A stretch of DNA of 64,000 nt from Augochlora pura. Taxonomy: Eukaryota; Arthropoda; Insecta; Hymenoptera; Halictidae. Positions 11,323-23,532 of the stretch are shown here, piece after piece. Under the pieces are notes generated by a model. It saw only the letters and a list, made by a program, of their open reading frames with translations, searched no databases and had not been told where the DNA came from. The first letter of the stretch is position 1. The number at the start of each line of letters is the position of its first letter. Location of the stretch: NCBI RefSeq assembly GCF_028453695.1, contig NC_135781.1:33269483-33333482 (forward strand). Direction: 5' to 3'. A program made the translations under genes and the position numbers.

Positions 11323-14317
11323 CCGTCCGGTCTCCGAGCAGCCACCCGCCGTTCCGCGATCGGCGCCGCTTCCTTTTTTGGTTCGTGCTGTGATTCGGTT
11401 CATCGCGTCGGTCGATTAGCCGGGAGATCGATCTCCTCGATCTAACCCGACTCCGGTCTCGCAATCACTCACCGGGCAGAGTGTTACACCCGTTGAAAGT
11501 GGGCTATCACTGCGCGAATTTTCTAGCTCGCCGGCCAACATGCCCCCCCCCCTCCTTCCACCGGTGATTTACAAGGACTGTATAGAGCGACGGCTCCGCC
11601 GGATGTCCGTGTACTAGCTGGAAATTATTAAGCGGGCACGTGTCCACGGCCACGTTACGAACAGTTTTGTCGTTCCATCCGAAAGCGCGCCCCTTCTTCT
11701 TTCATCTTTAACCCCTTATTTTTATATATATATATATTATATTATATAACTTTTTATATATATAAATTTGTATAACTCTTCGCGGTTTCTGCGATTAGCA
11801 GATTTTTGAAATATTTATTGAGCGAACTTAAAAAATATTTATTAAGCAACCTTAAAATAACAGCAATACTCAAATCAACAATATATACGAGTTATTACAG
11901 TGAACAAAAAGAAATGAACGAAAGGACATAAGACGATCCTCAAAATGAAATATTCATTAAAAAATCCAGGAATCTTTCGAATAAAAGAAAATGACTTTCC
12001 TCGACGATAAATACGTCGAAGATTAAGCGTCGGTGAAATGAGAGAAAAGATCGTAAGAGTCGACGGGATCGCGGCAGGTGCGTCGTCCTTTTTAACGGGT
12101 TTTTGGTACAGCATCGAACAGGATTGGGAATTAATTAGACGGGTCCGTGGCCGCGTTTGTTGGGTGAACTCGGCTCGGTGTGATCCAATTAAAAGTTAAA
12201 AACGGGCCGACCATGGGAGGGAGGGAGGGGCGGGGCGGCTTCAATTTGTTTTCTTCGCGTAGGTAACGAACAAAATGTTATTGTGGTTGACGAGGCGCGC
12301 ACGGCATTTTAATAAGTTCGCCGCCCCCGCGATGCGACCCGACGAACGATAATGCGAGTATGCGTGTCCCCGACAACGCGCGTGCGACCTACCGGCTAAC
12401 ATAAAACCGAATGCAATTAGCGAGCGCTTTCACACTTCGAAGAGCTCGCGGCCTGGCGGCCTGCCGGCGACGACGCAGCAGCGGCGATGGACAACTTTCG
12501 CCGGGGGATGTGTTTCAGCGATTTCTGCATTGTTGCTGCCGTTGGTTGCCGAACAGTATTTAAATAAATATGACCGTGGGGAAGTGGAACGGATTTTTAA
12601 TAGCTTTTTGCTATAAGAAGATTTTTAAGAAATTTTCGATGGGGTGAGGTAAATTAAATTAATTATATTTAAATAGCCGGTACGTGCTTTTATTGCAATT
12701 TTGTTATTTTAACAAGATATTCTGACTTTAGATTTGGCTCTTTGGTTTTAAATCTCCGCCACTTTTGCAATTAAAATTCCGGACGATCTCGTGTAACGAA
12801 GCTTTTAGCTTTTTCGAAAAGAATTCCGAGAGAACTGCTATGCAAATGACCGATTCGTTGGTTCCGGAACGTGAGAATGCGAGCAGACGAGTTCAGGAAG
12901 GATCAAAGATGTAACGCGCCAGAGAGGCGAGAGACCTAACAAGCTCGTGTCTAACAAGATTCAACTTCGATGTAACCTGACTAAGTCTAGGTGTAACGAA
13001 GATTACGTACAAGCAAAACAAACCTCGGGTATCATTCGAATTCGAAGATAGTCCTTGCGTGAAATGCTATGATATTTATGGCGATATTTATTTTGACAAA
13101 CTTGTACGTTAAATAATAGTAATACGTGATTAGTAACAATTACTAGGTAAAACGTGATGTCATAATTTTTTTTTATTAACTCCTTATTGCTCTTGCAATT
13201 ATAATAAATAAATTTATCTGCGTCGTGAATTTTAGTTAATTAGGGTTATAGTTAGTTTTAGTTTATTATAGATATTTATACAAAATATAGATATTTATCT
13301 TTTTACTATTAATTGTAATATCTTGGATTTGAAAATGTAATTTCATTTTCTGTAATTTTTAATAACATGGCAGGATATAATATTATTTTATTGATACATA
13401 ATTTTGATAACGAGGGCGGATATAACGAGACGATTATCAGATAACTGAGTGCATAATTATTGAGCAAGCAGAATTCTGCAAAATCGTGAAGCAATAATTG
13501 GAAATAAGTAGAAATTAATTTCGTATTTTATATAAAATAAGAAATTTTAGTAGAATGTAATGACATTATAAAATTCGTCTGAAATTCCTACTGTTTTATT
13601 CCTCGCGAATTAATTTTTATTGTAACCGTATATAATTAAATGATCAACACAATATATCAAATAAAATGAAATGATTAACAGAATATATCAAATAAAATAC
13701 ATTCACATTCGCGAATGTAACCCAACCTGACTCACAGTGTAATCGAAAGCATGTGCAAGTGGTCTCAACTTAGATTAATATTGACCATCCCCTGTTAGGT
13801 TAACCATCTCATACGGGTGGCACTATACACGTATTAAAACCACCTTTAACATTAATTTTACAAAATTCTGTCTCGACGTTAATCGACAATCTTGCCTACA
13901 TTTCGCTAAAATATAAAAACAATTGAAAGCTTCATGAATCCCAGTTTACGCCGATCCAGGATCGAACATTGGACATAGATCATCCTCAATCAGGCTCGAT
14001 CCGGATCCAAACGTCAAACTGAATCCATGAATCCACAGCGTGACGTTATCTCGATTAAGTCTAAGCCAGATCTATCAACGTGCGCTCGCGCGCGCTCGCG
14101 CGTCCCTCCCTTTCTCGGCTCGTGTATAGTATAGCCAGCTAATTAGGATACTCGGGGGTGCCCCATATGTCCGACAGCTGACGAAATTTCGCCGGGCAAC
14201 AATCCAATAATATGAACCATCGGCTGAACAGGTCTTGAAACTGAATAATCCTACCATATCGATCGGATTATCTTCAAATATGCAGTACACGTGCACGGAC
14301 TGGCAGGTACACCCGAT

Positions 14318-14318
<1 letters not shown>
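11323..14318. other. Unannotated stretch
   Basis: GC-rich at 11323-11700 and 12120-12500, AT-rich at 11720-11900 and 13050-13720. A 14 base perfect palindrome ACATTCGCGAATGT lies at 13705-13718. Open frames are 79 codons or fewer until the CT tract, and none is recognised. Confidence 0.5.

Positions 14319-14354
<36 letters not shown>
14319..14354 (+). repeat. (CT)n microsatellite
   Basis: Pure CT run, about 18 units. Confidence 0.95.
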
Positions 14355-14356
<2 letters not shown>

Positions 14357-14612
14357 GTTGGTACACCCCCTGCTAACCAGCAAACTGATAAACACTGTTT
14401 GGTGTCTACCGGGGGGGTCTGAAGAGGATCGACTATAGACGCCGACAAGCCACTGCGCCGCAACAGCCCTTCAGAGTTTGCTGATCGTTCCGTAATGTTT
14501 TCGTTGCTTTTCTGTTCGTGCGTTAATGTAGAATCACGTGGCGAATATATTTGGTTAATTATTGTTTGTGGAATGTGTTTTGTGTGGATGCAAATTCTGA
14601 ATGGTTCGTGGC

Positions 14613-14992
14613 AAGTTGATAGTTGATACTAGATAGTTGATGGTAGATAATAGATTGCAAATATTAAATAGCAAATTGTAAATTGTGGATAATGGATAGT
14701 GGATAGTGGTTAGTGGATAGTAGGGATAGCGGATAGTGGATAGTGGGGATAGTAGATAGTGAATAGTGGGGACAGTGGATAGTGGATAGTGAGGATAGTG
14801 GGAATAGTGTGGATAGTGGATAGTGAGGATAGTGGATAGTGAGGATAGTGGATAGTGAGGCTAGTAGATATTGAGGATAGTGGATAGTGGGAATATTGGG
14901 GATTGTGGATAGTGGATAGTGGGAATAGTGGCGATTGTGGATAGAGAATAGTGAATAGTGATAGTGAATAGTGAATAGTGAATAGTGGAGAC

Positions 14993-15054
<62 letters not shown>

Positions 15055-15056
15055 CT
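14613..15056 (+). repeat. Minisatellite with 7 bp unit
   Basis: Units of GATAGTG and AATAGTG repeat for over 400 bases. The left part is diverged (GATAGTT, GATAATG) and the last 60 bases are nearly perfect AATAGTG repeats. Greater homogeneity at the right end suggests recent expansion there. Minus-strand frames of 128-132 codons translate the repeat only. Confidence 0.9.
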
Positions 15057-18000
15057 GCTCAATACTCTTACAGCTCAAAATTATCCAGGAAGTCACGTGT
15101 TCTCGTCACAAACCCAATCCTTATAGATTCCTTAACAGAACGGAGGATCGGTAATTAATTCTGCCGCAAAATCGGAAGCGAATTGTCAGTGGTCAGAAGC
15201 CGCGCTCCGTTTCGGCCATCCGAGATGCGCGACGCCGAACGTAGAGAAGGAGGAGTGAGGATTATAAACCGAAGGAAGTTCGTCAAAGGCCATCGCTTCT
15301 GCCGCGCGCGCGACGTTCATTTCATCTTCAAAGACTCGGTCGTCGCGGGGCTCTCACCGGGGCACCGCCGCGGCAAATCGAGAAAAGGAAGAGGCATTGT
15401 CGCGCGTACGTAACAATGACTACTTGACAGCAGAAAAGATTCGAGAAGTTTCGCAGCTGCGGCGACGGTCGCGCGCGGCCCTTCCTCTTCTTCTTCCTCT
15501 TCTTCTTTTTTTCCCGTCCGCCCCTGGGCCCTCCCTTTCATTCGTGCGAGGCGGAACTTTTCGCGTAAGAGACGCGGACGTCTTCTCCGAGATCCGATGC
15601 CCGGCCGCGTCGAAAGTCTTAACGATCCCCGGGTTTCGAAGAGGATACCCGCTTGGATCCTCAACGCGAGCGAAACTAGAGATGCTCGGACCTCTATTTC
15701 TCTACGGTATTTACGGTGTTTATGTAGCGGACGTCGCGAGCTCGGAGCCTATAGGGGTCTCTGTTACACTTTATTTATTTATTTGCATATGGTGATAGAA
15801 TTGAATGGATATCCATTAAAACGCGATAATTTTTTTAATGTCGAACCAAGTGACTACTAAACAATTATTATTATAACATTCTTCTCAAAGCCTCTAGGAT
15901 CTCTGTTACATTTGTTTATTTATCTACATATGTTACAAGAAGAATTATTTAGATTATTATTCGGATAAAACGAAAGCCGAGAATTTAATTAAAGTAAACG
16001 ATAGAGACAGAGTAGATTTGATACGATTTATAAAAAAAGTACACGACGATAATAACCACGATGCACAATGCAGCGTCATCCTCGATCCATTAAAAATCGC
16101 GTTCCAAGCGGGATGATTATAAACGACAGGGGTTTGCGCAGCACGCGGACGGATTTCGCGATAAGAGAATTCTTCGGAAAAAAAGGCGTCGACTTAATCT
16201 TCCTCGGACGACGGAAAAACCAGAAAAATTGCTCCGATCGCGAACGAAACGCGAAAATTGATCAAAACCCCGGGGGACCGGGAGGTCGACGCAGCGAGAG
16301 CATTCGTTTCCGCGCGAAAGGAGAATCGCGAAACGTGCGAACTCGGTCAAAGACAAATTCGCCGATTCTATATATTAAAAAAAAAAAACAAAAAAAATCT
16401 ATGCACGTACACACAGGCGAAAAAACAGAGAGCGGTCCGTCGCTAACGAAACGGAGAGACGAGGGGGAGGGGGAGGGGAGAAAAAAAACATTTCGGCATT
16501 GATGAGAACATATCAGCGACACACAACTCGTTAGATCGTTATCGGGTTTTTTTTTTAACGGTGGAAAAGCGGTTCGCCTGTTTGCTCTTTCGGAATCCCA
16601 CCGCGAAGAACCTTCCTTCGAGGACGATACGCAATTAAAACGCTCGTTAGTTTCGATATCGCCGGGGCTCGCGGTACAAAGCTATCGATATCTCGTACGG
16701 GGCACGATTATACGCGGCCACGTTGGAGCCGAAAGGATAAATTTATAGCGCGCGCGCGTAATGCGGCCGGGAAATGACTGCATTAATTTTTCATTTGTCG
16801 TGATAATGCCGTCATTCGTCAATTTTCGTTTGTTCTTGAGAATTTAGCGTAAACGGGGATCCGCGAAATTTATTCAAACGTGCATCGATCAATTTGGAGG
16901 TCCTTTCGTCGATGTTCGTTTATCAATCTTCGCGTTGCGAGATTTTTCATAGTTTTTTTCGAGGTCGAATTGATGGGGGCATTATTAATTTTATTATGCT
17001 AATATTTTACTGTATTAAATTATATTTTATATTATAGTAGTATATATTGTATACTATGTTATATTATACTACAATGTACTATATACTATGTTATATTATA
17101 TTATAAATTTACTATATTATATTACGTTAATAGTTAGCAGAGAAATAATTATTAACATCAACTTGATTCGAGTAAAACCAAAATTCCGAATTGTCTTTAT
17201 TGCTAAACTATATATCCTAAATTATATATATAATAATATATATTAAAACTATATGCCTTCTTCAAACATAACCCTACTAATACTACCACAAAATTCTAAA
17301 AACTCAATTCATAGAAAATTGCTACAAAATCCACCATTTACTATTCAAAATTAAAAAATGACACTTTGCAATGAAAAATTCGTACAATTGAAATACGTTA
17401 ACTAAAAGACACCCAGTATAGAAACAATATAAAATAAAAACGACGACGGACGGAAAAGAGATATCTATATATAGAATATATTTTTGTCGCAGGTATAAAT
17501 AAAATGTGCTCGCGAACGAGTTCCGTTACGCGCCGCAGTTAGGCCGCGATAAAACGCATTGGCGTCGAAGAAGGGAGGGGGAGAGGGGGTAAAGAGGGGG
17601 GGGGGGCAGGGTCGCTCGAGATCCGGTTGTTCATCGAAACGACGCCGATTTCGTCCCGTGCCTTTAGGAACGGCTCCGACGCATACCTGGGAAATTAAAT
17701 GGATCCCCTCTTCCCTCTCTCCCCCTCCACCTCTCCCCCTCCACCCCGTCCACAGGTGGCTTATCGCGCCGCGTATCCTCGAATAATATCCTTGTACGCC
17801 GCTCGACACCGTTCTCACGTTCTTGTATATTTACCGGTTCCCGGCGGGAACGTTAACGCGTTACAGTTTTGCTCTAAACGCGGCGATGGTTTAACCGTGA
17901 CTGTGCCGCCGGGCCGATCTCCAATTAAATTAGACAAGCGAAGAGCCGAGTTGTTAGACGACGCCGTTGAAACTGATCCCTTTCGATGATTCCGGTCAGG

Positions 18001-18080
18001 GAAGACGTTGTCGAATAAACGAATTTTCTCGCTGTTAACTGATTTCAAATTATTCTTGGTGAAATTGGTGTTGGTGGCAT
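15057..18080. other. Unannotated stretch
   Basis: No gene recognised. Short duplicated phrases (CTCTGTTACA followed by TTTATTTAT) occur near 15758 and 15901. An 11 base G run lies near 17596. Positions 16980-17300 are very AT-rich. Frames of 132-144 codons at 15397-15795 and 16068-16502 overlap comparable frames on the other strand and are unrecognised. Confidence 0.5.
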
Positions 18081-18350
18081 CTGTTATTTTAAGGTTGAAT
18101 TGTAGGGAAATTAGAGCTTCGATTGTTTATTTAATTATTAGATTTAGTTGAGGTTAGGTTAAGATAATATTCGTTGTTTGAAGGCTATTTTATGGAGAAG
18201 TTAGAGCTTTGATTGTTTATTTAATTATTAGAGTCAAGGTGATTTTTACGTTATGTTAATATAACATTAAGATAACATTTGTTAGTCCATGGTTAAAAAT
18301 TGGGGGAGCTAAATCCTCCATTATTTATTTAATTATTAGAGCCAACTGTT
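18081..18350 (+). repeat. Diverged three-copy tandem repeat, about 100 bp
   Basis: The phrase TTGTTTATTTAATTATTAGA or close variants occurs near 18124, 18210 and 18320, preceded each time by GAGCT-like sequence. The spacing is about 86-110 bases. Boundaries are approximate. Confidence 0.55.
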
Positions 18351-18669
18351 CTAGATCATTACAGCACAAAAATAATATATAATAACATTATAAAATATAA
18401 ATGAACGAGGAATAATATAACAGCATTATTTACTATTTACTGTTAACAATTGCATCACAGTAATTTAAGTAAAGGAATAATTTTTGGAATTAAAAGTCTC
18501 GACATAACCTTGAATAAAGGAATAAAATTCGCGAGACAGTATTATTCGCATTAAAAATAAATAAAATACGCCACCGGGGACACATAACCTCGTAAAAATC
18601 CGCGGTCCGTGATTGGCGTTTCGGACCACCGAGCCTAAAACCGTACCGCCGCTAAGGCCGCCATTGAAA

Positions 18670-19220
18670 TTAGATCTTCCACGATTTGGATCCCGTCGCA
18701 ATCGAATACAATTCGATTTGGACCCCGACGAGAATTGAATCCCCCCATCGATTTGGACCCAATCGAAATTGAACGTCGCCCCGGCTTTCGGAATCAGAAT
18801 TCGATTCCGTCGGATCCAAATTTCATCGGCGACTGCGGAATAACCGGTTAAGTTGGACCCTCCGCGCGGAAGTTCGCGAACACCGAAACGCGCGGGGTCT
18901 TGCTCGCTGAATTTGAATCCTCCGTCCTATGGGCTGTAATTCGATTCGGATCTTCGAAGGAAGGAGAGGGGAGGGGAGGCGGGTATCTCTGGATCCTAGA
19001 ACTAAGTTTCGCCCGGTTCTCTAAACTCTAAACGATCTCTCGTCGCCGAGAAAAATCGTCATCCCCCCCGATTCGGACCTCGTCAACGGTGGCGGAGCTC
19101 GTCGATACAGGTCGCAGAAGTTATGGGCCCGCGGATGCGGAGTTGCGTCTCTCTACGCGAACTCGGAACTCGGCGAAGTTGGACCTCTTAACTACGAAGA
19201 CACTGGAACCGGGTAATTTC
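18670..19220 (+). repeat. Degenerate array of ATTTGGACC/ATTTGGATCC motifs
   Basis: Near-copies of GATTTGGATCC or AGTTGGACC recur near 18683, 18716, 18752, 18853, 18908, 18946, 19070 and 19175, with one inverted copy near 18812. Spacing starts at 33-36 bases and becomes irregular. It looks like an old minisatellite that has decayed, but spacing this loose makes the call tentative. Confidence 0.4.
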
Positions 19221-19270
19221 GGCTTCCGTGGCCCGACGGAGTTGCGTCTTACGAATTGGAGGACGACGGG

Positions 19271-19301
<31 letters not shown>
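19271..19301 (+). repeat. (CT)n microsatellite
   Basis: CT dinucleotide run with one TTT interruption. Confidence 0.9.
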
Positions 19302-19397
19302 GACCTCGAAACCTCGACCTCTTTTCGTTTCTTAAATAGTCAGAGCAGTTGGATCTACCCCTTTTGGCCCTGCGAAACTTTCAGGTCACATGGTGAT

Positions 19398-19670
19398 GTA
19401 TCGATATTTTAATAAATAATTTTTATTTTATCACAAGACCACGTGTATATCGGCATTAGTGAAAATCCTGGTCGTTATAATATTCCTTTTTATTTATTTA
19501 TTTTTAACTGGTCAGCGCAGTTTCAGGACTTAGTTAGGTCAATCCTTTATTTAGATAAAATTATTTATTTTTAGATAAAATGGCTTCGAGTACAAAGGGT
19601 TAAATGTCGATACTTCACCAAATAATATTTATTTTATCACAAGACCACATATAAGGTAGCAATAATGAAT
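19398..19670 (+). repeat. Pair of about 65 bp direct repeats
   Basis: Sequence around TTTATTTTATCACAAGACCAC occurs at 19398-19463 and again at 19604-19670 (about 75-80% identical by eye), about 206 bases apart. The second copy follows a CAAAGGGTTAA end at 19593-19603 like those of the TTAA elements, so part of this block may be an element remnant. Confidence 0.6.
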
Positions 19671-20390
19671 GCTTTGACCTTAACGAGAATATCTCATTAA
19701 ATAAACTACAATGAATACCTCTAAGTAAAATTTAAAATTAACAAAGCAATATAACAAAAGAAAGGGTAGTAAGATATAAACCAAAAATTACTCTGTATCT
19801 TCTATAAATAATAATTACCCTATTTATCACTCAAAATACACATCTGTCACGCGACATCGACAAGAAGCCATTTCGAACCTAACCTAAAATGAAATATCCA
19901 CGCAACCGCGGCAGATTCGTCTGAAATTAACGCGTCGCGGTTCATTTAAAAAATCGCTCACGTGTACGAGAAGCCCCGGAGGCTGCAGTTTGAAGGAACG
20001 CCGGAATAGAACCCGCCAATCGGCGGTGGTTCGCCGAGAGGAAACGCGGAGCCAGAGATAGAGAGCTGCCTCTCTCTCTCTCTCTCCCTCTCTCTGTACG
20101 CCGTGGAATCGCGAGGCAGGTACCATCTGGCTGTTCCAAGAACGACGGCAATTCCGCGAAATTGGGCCGAATATCATTTTTAAGGAATCCGGGGGAAAAA
20201 GTATATACGAGATTCCCGTCGCGTCTTCATCGCGATATCGATACATTTCGGGTAATCGATGGTAGACGAGACGCGGGGGTAGCAGCTAGGAGAAGAAGTA
20301 ATGTCGAATTCGCCGCGGTTCCGATATCAGGGCGTTCCATGGGTTTCTTTTAAGAAACCTTTTTTTAAGGAACGAGTTTCTTCCTTTTTC
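19671..20390. other. Unannotated stretch
   Basis: AT-rich to 19860, then GC-richer. AACCTAACCTAA, a telomere-type dimer, lies at 19876-19888. A (CT)n tract lies at about 20072-20095. Minus-strand frames here (120 codons at most) read through that tract and are not recognised. Confidence 0.5.
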
Positions 20391-20442
20391 AACCCTTTTT
20401 AACACTATAATAACGTGTCAGACTCGTAATGAAAATTTGATG

Positions 20443-20556
20443 CAAGCTCTGCTAAATATGAATATGATTAATTTCTTATTTCTATAAAGACAGATAAATA
20501 CAATACAGGATTTATAGAAATAAGAAATTAATCATATTCATATTTAGCAGAGCTTG
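20443..20556. repeat. Perfect inverted repeat, 46 bp arms, 22 nt loop
   Basis: Left arm 20443-20488 is exactly complementary to right arm 20511-20556, with loop 20489-20510. One wobble and two Watson-Crick pairs extend the stem outward on the left at 20440-20442. A transcript from either strand would fold into an uninterrupted duplex of about 46-49 bp. The arms are AT-rich and non-coding. The hairpin lies between a CAACCC-type phrase near 20389 and GGGGTTAA at 20651-20658, so it may be the interior of a TTAA-class MITE. Alternatives are a recent template-switch inversion or a hairpin siRNA locus. Confidence 0.95.
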
Positions 20557-20659
20557 TATACAGGAATCAGAAATTGTCTGGTGCTATTAGAAAAATTATT
20601 AAGTAAGAATAAGTGCTATTTGTGACAGCATAAAAGAGGCGATAGTGCGAGGGGTTAAA

Positions 20660-21261
20660 GGAATAAGTTCCTTATTTTTTAAGATTGATTTATTGTGTCA
20701 AGGAACTTATGGGACACCCTAATCTCACCCACCCAATCCACGCGATCATGGAGATGTTCGAGCCGATTTCCAGGGAACGCTGTGTCTCTGTCGTTTCGCC
20801 AGGCAGCTGTTCCCTTTATCTTCGCGAGCGGCCGAGGTCTGACGAAAATTGAAATGGTTTGTCAATAGGAGCGCACGGTGTGCGCGTCGCCGTTCGCTGC
20901 GACGCGTCGATAATCCTCTGTAGTGCACCTGTTAATTGATGAACGCGCGCGGCGCGGCTTTCGCTACCTTTATCTCTTTTTTCCACCGCGAGCCGACGGA
21001 CGCGTAAATAATAGTTAACGTTCCGACGAGAGCCCCGCAGCCGAGACTTCCGCGATTCGTCGGCCGGGCACTATCAATCCGGGCCGATTGTTTCCGTGGC
21101 AGCTCGTTGTCGCTTGTCCGACGAAGGAATAACAAAGGGTTGCAAGTTTTAGGAGGGGTACAGATTTACTATGAATCACTGAAATATTGGCAGGCTTAGT
21201 TTGATATCGAAAGTTATCGGGTTAAGCGCGTTGCAAAGAAATCTAAAATTTGCGATCGAAT
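20660..21261. other. Unannotated stretch
   Basis: GC-rich around 20750-21120. Short unrecognised minus-strand frames of 60-67 codons. Nothing else seen. Confidence 0.5.
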
Positions 21262-21423
21262 TTAACCCTTTCGGTACGAGCACTGGATATGTTCGACGTC
21301 TACGTGATGACCAGTATAAATAACAGTATTTTAATATTAAAGCTACAAGCAACATATTTTGTTAAAAAGCATAGCGTAGCGAGAGTGTCGTGGCGGATAA
21401 AGCGCTTGTATCAAAAGGGTTAA
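21262..21423. mobile_element. TTAA-flanked MITE, CCCTTT(C)GGTACGAG family
   Basis: TTAA duplications (21262-21265 and 21420-21423) enclose inverted ends: left CCCTTTCGGTACGAGCACT, and right the complement of CCCTTTTGATACAAGCGCT, matching at 15 of 19 positions. Length is 162 bp with no frame. Its right end shares GAGAGTGTCRTGGCGG with the element at 36323-36435, so the two are the same family. The TTAA plus CCC ends indicate piggyBac-type mobilisation. Confidence 0.75.
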
Positions 21424-21496
21424 CGATGCACTCAATGACAAGGCAGACAATGGAGAAACCAAAAATCAAAAACTTGACGATCGACATTTCTATGAT

Positions 21497-21958
21497 AAAT
21501 AGTAAAAATAATTATTAATATCACGACCTCAATTATAATTTTACATATTCCAGTACGTGTTAAAAAATTGATTAGGAGAGGTAGATATTATTATTAATAA
21601 GTTGTTGCTAATATAGATGCAATTTCCATGCGATATAAAAATAGTGAAATTAAATCGAGAATATTTGATCATTTTATCGATGAATTTCCTATATTTGATT
21701 TTACAAGCTGCGCGCGTCCCAACGCCTGTGCAAAATAGTAAAAATAATTGTAAATACCACAACCTTAATTATAATTTTATATAATACAGTACGTGTTAAA
21801 AAATTGATTAGCAGACGTAGATATTATTATTAATACTCTATCGCAATTACACGATACAAAAATAGCGAAATTAAATCGAGAATATTTTAATATATTTTAA
21901 TATAATTTCCTATATTTCATTTTAAAAAACGCGAGCGTCCCAATACCCGTGCACAAAG
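21497..21958 (+). repeat. Tandem duplication, 236 bp period
   Basis: Copies start at AAATAGTAAAAATAATT (21497 and 21733). Shared landmarks are CAGTACGTGTTAAAAAATTG, AAATTAAATCGAGAATATTT and a GCG...CGTCCCAA end. They are about 80-85% identical by eye with several short indels. Non-coding and AT-rich. Confidence 0.85.
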
Positions 21959-23055
21959 GTTTGGCGAAAGCTGTCGACGGCCGATTGGGTGGAGGATGGC
22001 GCGAGTCTCCCGGTAAAGACTGCGCTGTTATCGTTACCAACAATCGTTGGCGGCTCGATGACAAACCGTGTACACATCGAACGACAGTTATCGCGCGATA
22101 GTTATTACCGTTTAATTACCTTAATTTAGTACGCCGTCCTAATTTCGGTTTTGTACGTCCAGACCGAATTTACCGGGAGCGCCGCGCGCGCGTTTATTTC
22201 AATACGCGATAATTAGGCGAGAGTTCATTTTCGCCGGGATTCGAGCCGTCGAAGTTGCGAGTCCGTGTTTGGTTCGCGCGTATCGAAAATGTAATTTTAT
22301 GCGGTTCGAGCGACGCCGAGAGCACGGTCGGTCCAGTATTTTCGAAACGTCGAAGTTGAAAGGCCCTTTCACCCCTTCTCCGCTCTTCGCCCCTTCTCCG
22401 TAATCTTGTTGCGTTTTTAATAATATTTCATGTTTCACCGAACGCGGATGGACTTTTTCCCCTGTTCAACATCAAAAGAAGATTTCAATATATTCTCCTA
22501 AAAACAATATTAACCAAGAAAATTATTCGATCGCGTCATTCGCCGTGATTTAATTAATCATTTATCGTAATTTATTTGACCAAGATTGATCGCGATAATT
22601 ATAGTTATTATGATCGTATCACGGATATTACCATTAAAATGCAATATATTTTTATTACAATGATCAACACTCCGACGATCAGTAAAAGAAAGTCAAAATA
22701 AAAATACTCTGTGAACCGTTTATATTTTTTAGTTATTGCATCGACTCGTACAAATATTTCAACAAACAAACGCTGTCGATAAAATCGAGCGCACGTTAAT
22801 TCGCCTTATAAATTTTCACGCAACAACATCCTCGTCGTCAAACATCATCCCTCCACGTCGGAATAAAAACTGTATAACACGCGTGTCACTACACTATATA
22901 CATACTGTACTACACTGTACTATAACGAATAATGAATTTGTTATTTGCGCGCGGAGCTAAAAGCCGTGACAGCGAGAAGATGACAAATTGTGAGTTATCG
23001 CGGAGCGATCGGACGCAACGCCGTGACTTCACTTACGCGTTATGGATCGCCGATA
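21959..23055. other. Unannotated stretch
   Basis: GC-rich at 21960-22420, AT-rich at 22440-22940. A 79-codon minus-strand frame and a 74-codon plus-strand frame are unrecognised. Confidence 0.5.
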
Positions 23056-23091
23056 GGGGTGGGGTGGGGTGGGGAGGGTGGGGGGTGGGGG
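23056..23091 (+). other. G-quadruplex-type run
   Basis: Seven consecutive G runs of three to six, each separated by a single T or A (GGGGTGGGGTGGGG, continuing through 23091). This satisfies the usual four-run, loop-of-one rule several times over, and predicts a stable quadruplex on the plus strand and a C-rich partner on the minus strand. Confidence 0.85.
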
Positions 23092-23456
23092 ATTAATATC
23101 GTAACGCGCGAAACGGGGAACACGCGTTAAAGTGGATTACACGCGCGTAATAACCGGTCGTTTATCGACTGTCCTTCGAGAATGATGATCGTCGCCGTGG
23201 GGGATTATGCCTGACAAATAACGTCGAATATCGGCAATCGGAGACGGTTCCCTTGTTTGAGGTTCTGCGGCGAGAATTAACGCCCTCCGACCCCCCCTCC
23301 CCTTCCCCTCCCCTACTCGCCGAACAACGGGCTTATCCTACCGAGGATCGAGGTCCGTGTCACTGCCCGTACGTTAATCACCAATTAAATCGTAACAACA
23401 AATTACGACGACATTACCGATTCCGGCTTTCTATGCTGAGTTTATGGTTGTGTGCC

Positions 23457-23532
23457 GATTCTACGTTTGCATAGTGATTCTATGCTTGTATAATGATTCT
23501 ATGCTTGTATAATGATTCCATGTTTGTACAAT
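23457..23532 (+). repeat. Minisatellite, four units of 19 bp
   Basis: Four 19 base units, with GATTCTATGCTTGTATAAT twice in the middle and diverged units at each end. Confidence 0.9.

Noticed and set aside
10639..11445. 268-codon frame with poly-Pro and Ser-Leu repeats
   Set aside because: It is built from poly-C, 100 N and CT-rich repeat.
19876..19888. AACCTAACCTAA as an interstitial telomere array
   Set aside because: Only two units. Similar dimers at about 2235, 18151 and 57690 are also too short to call telomeric.
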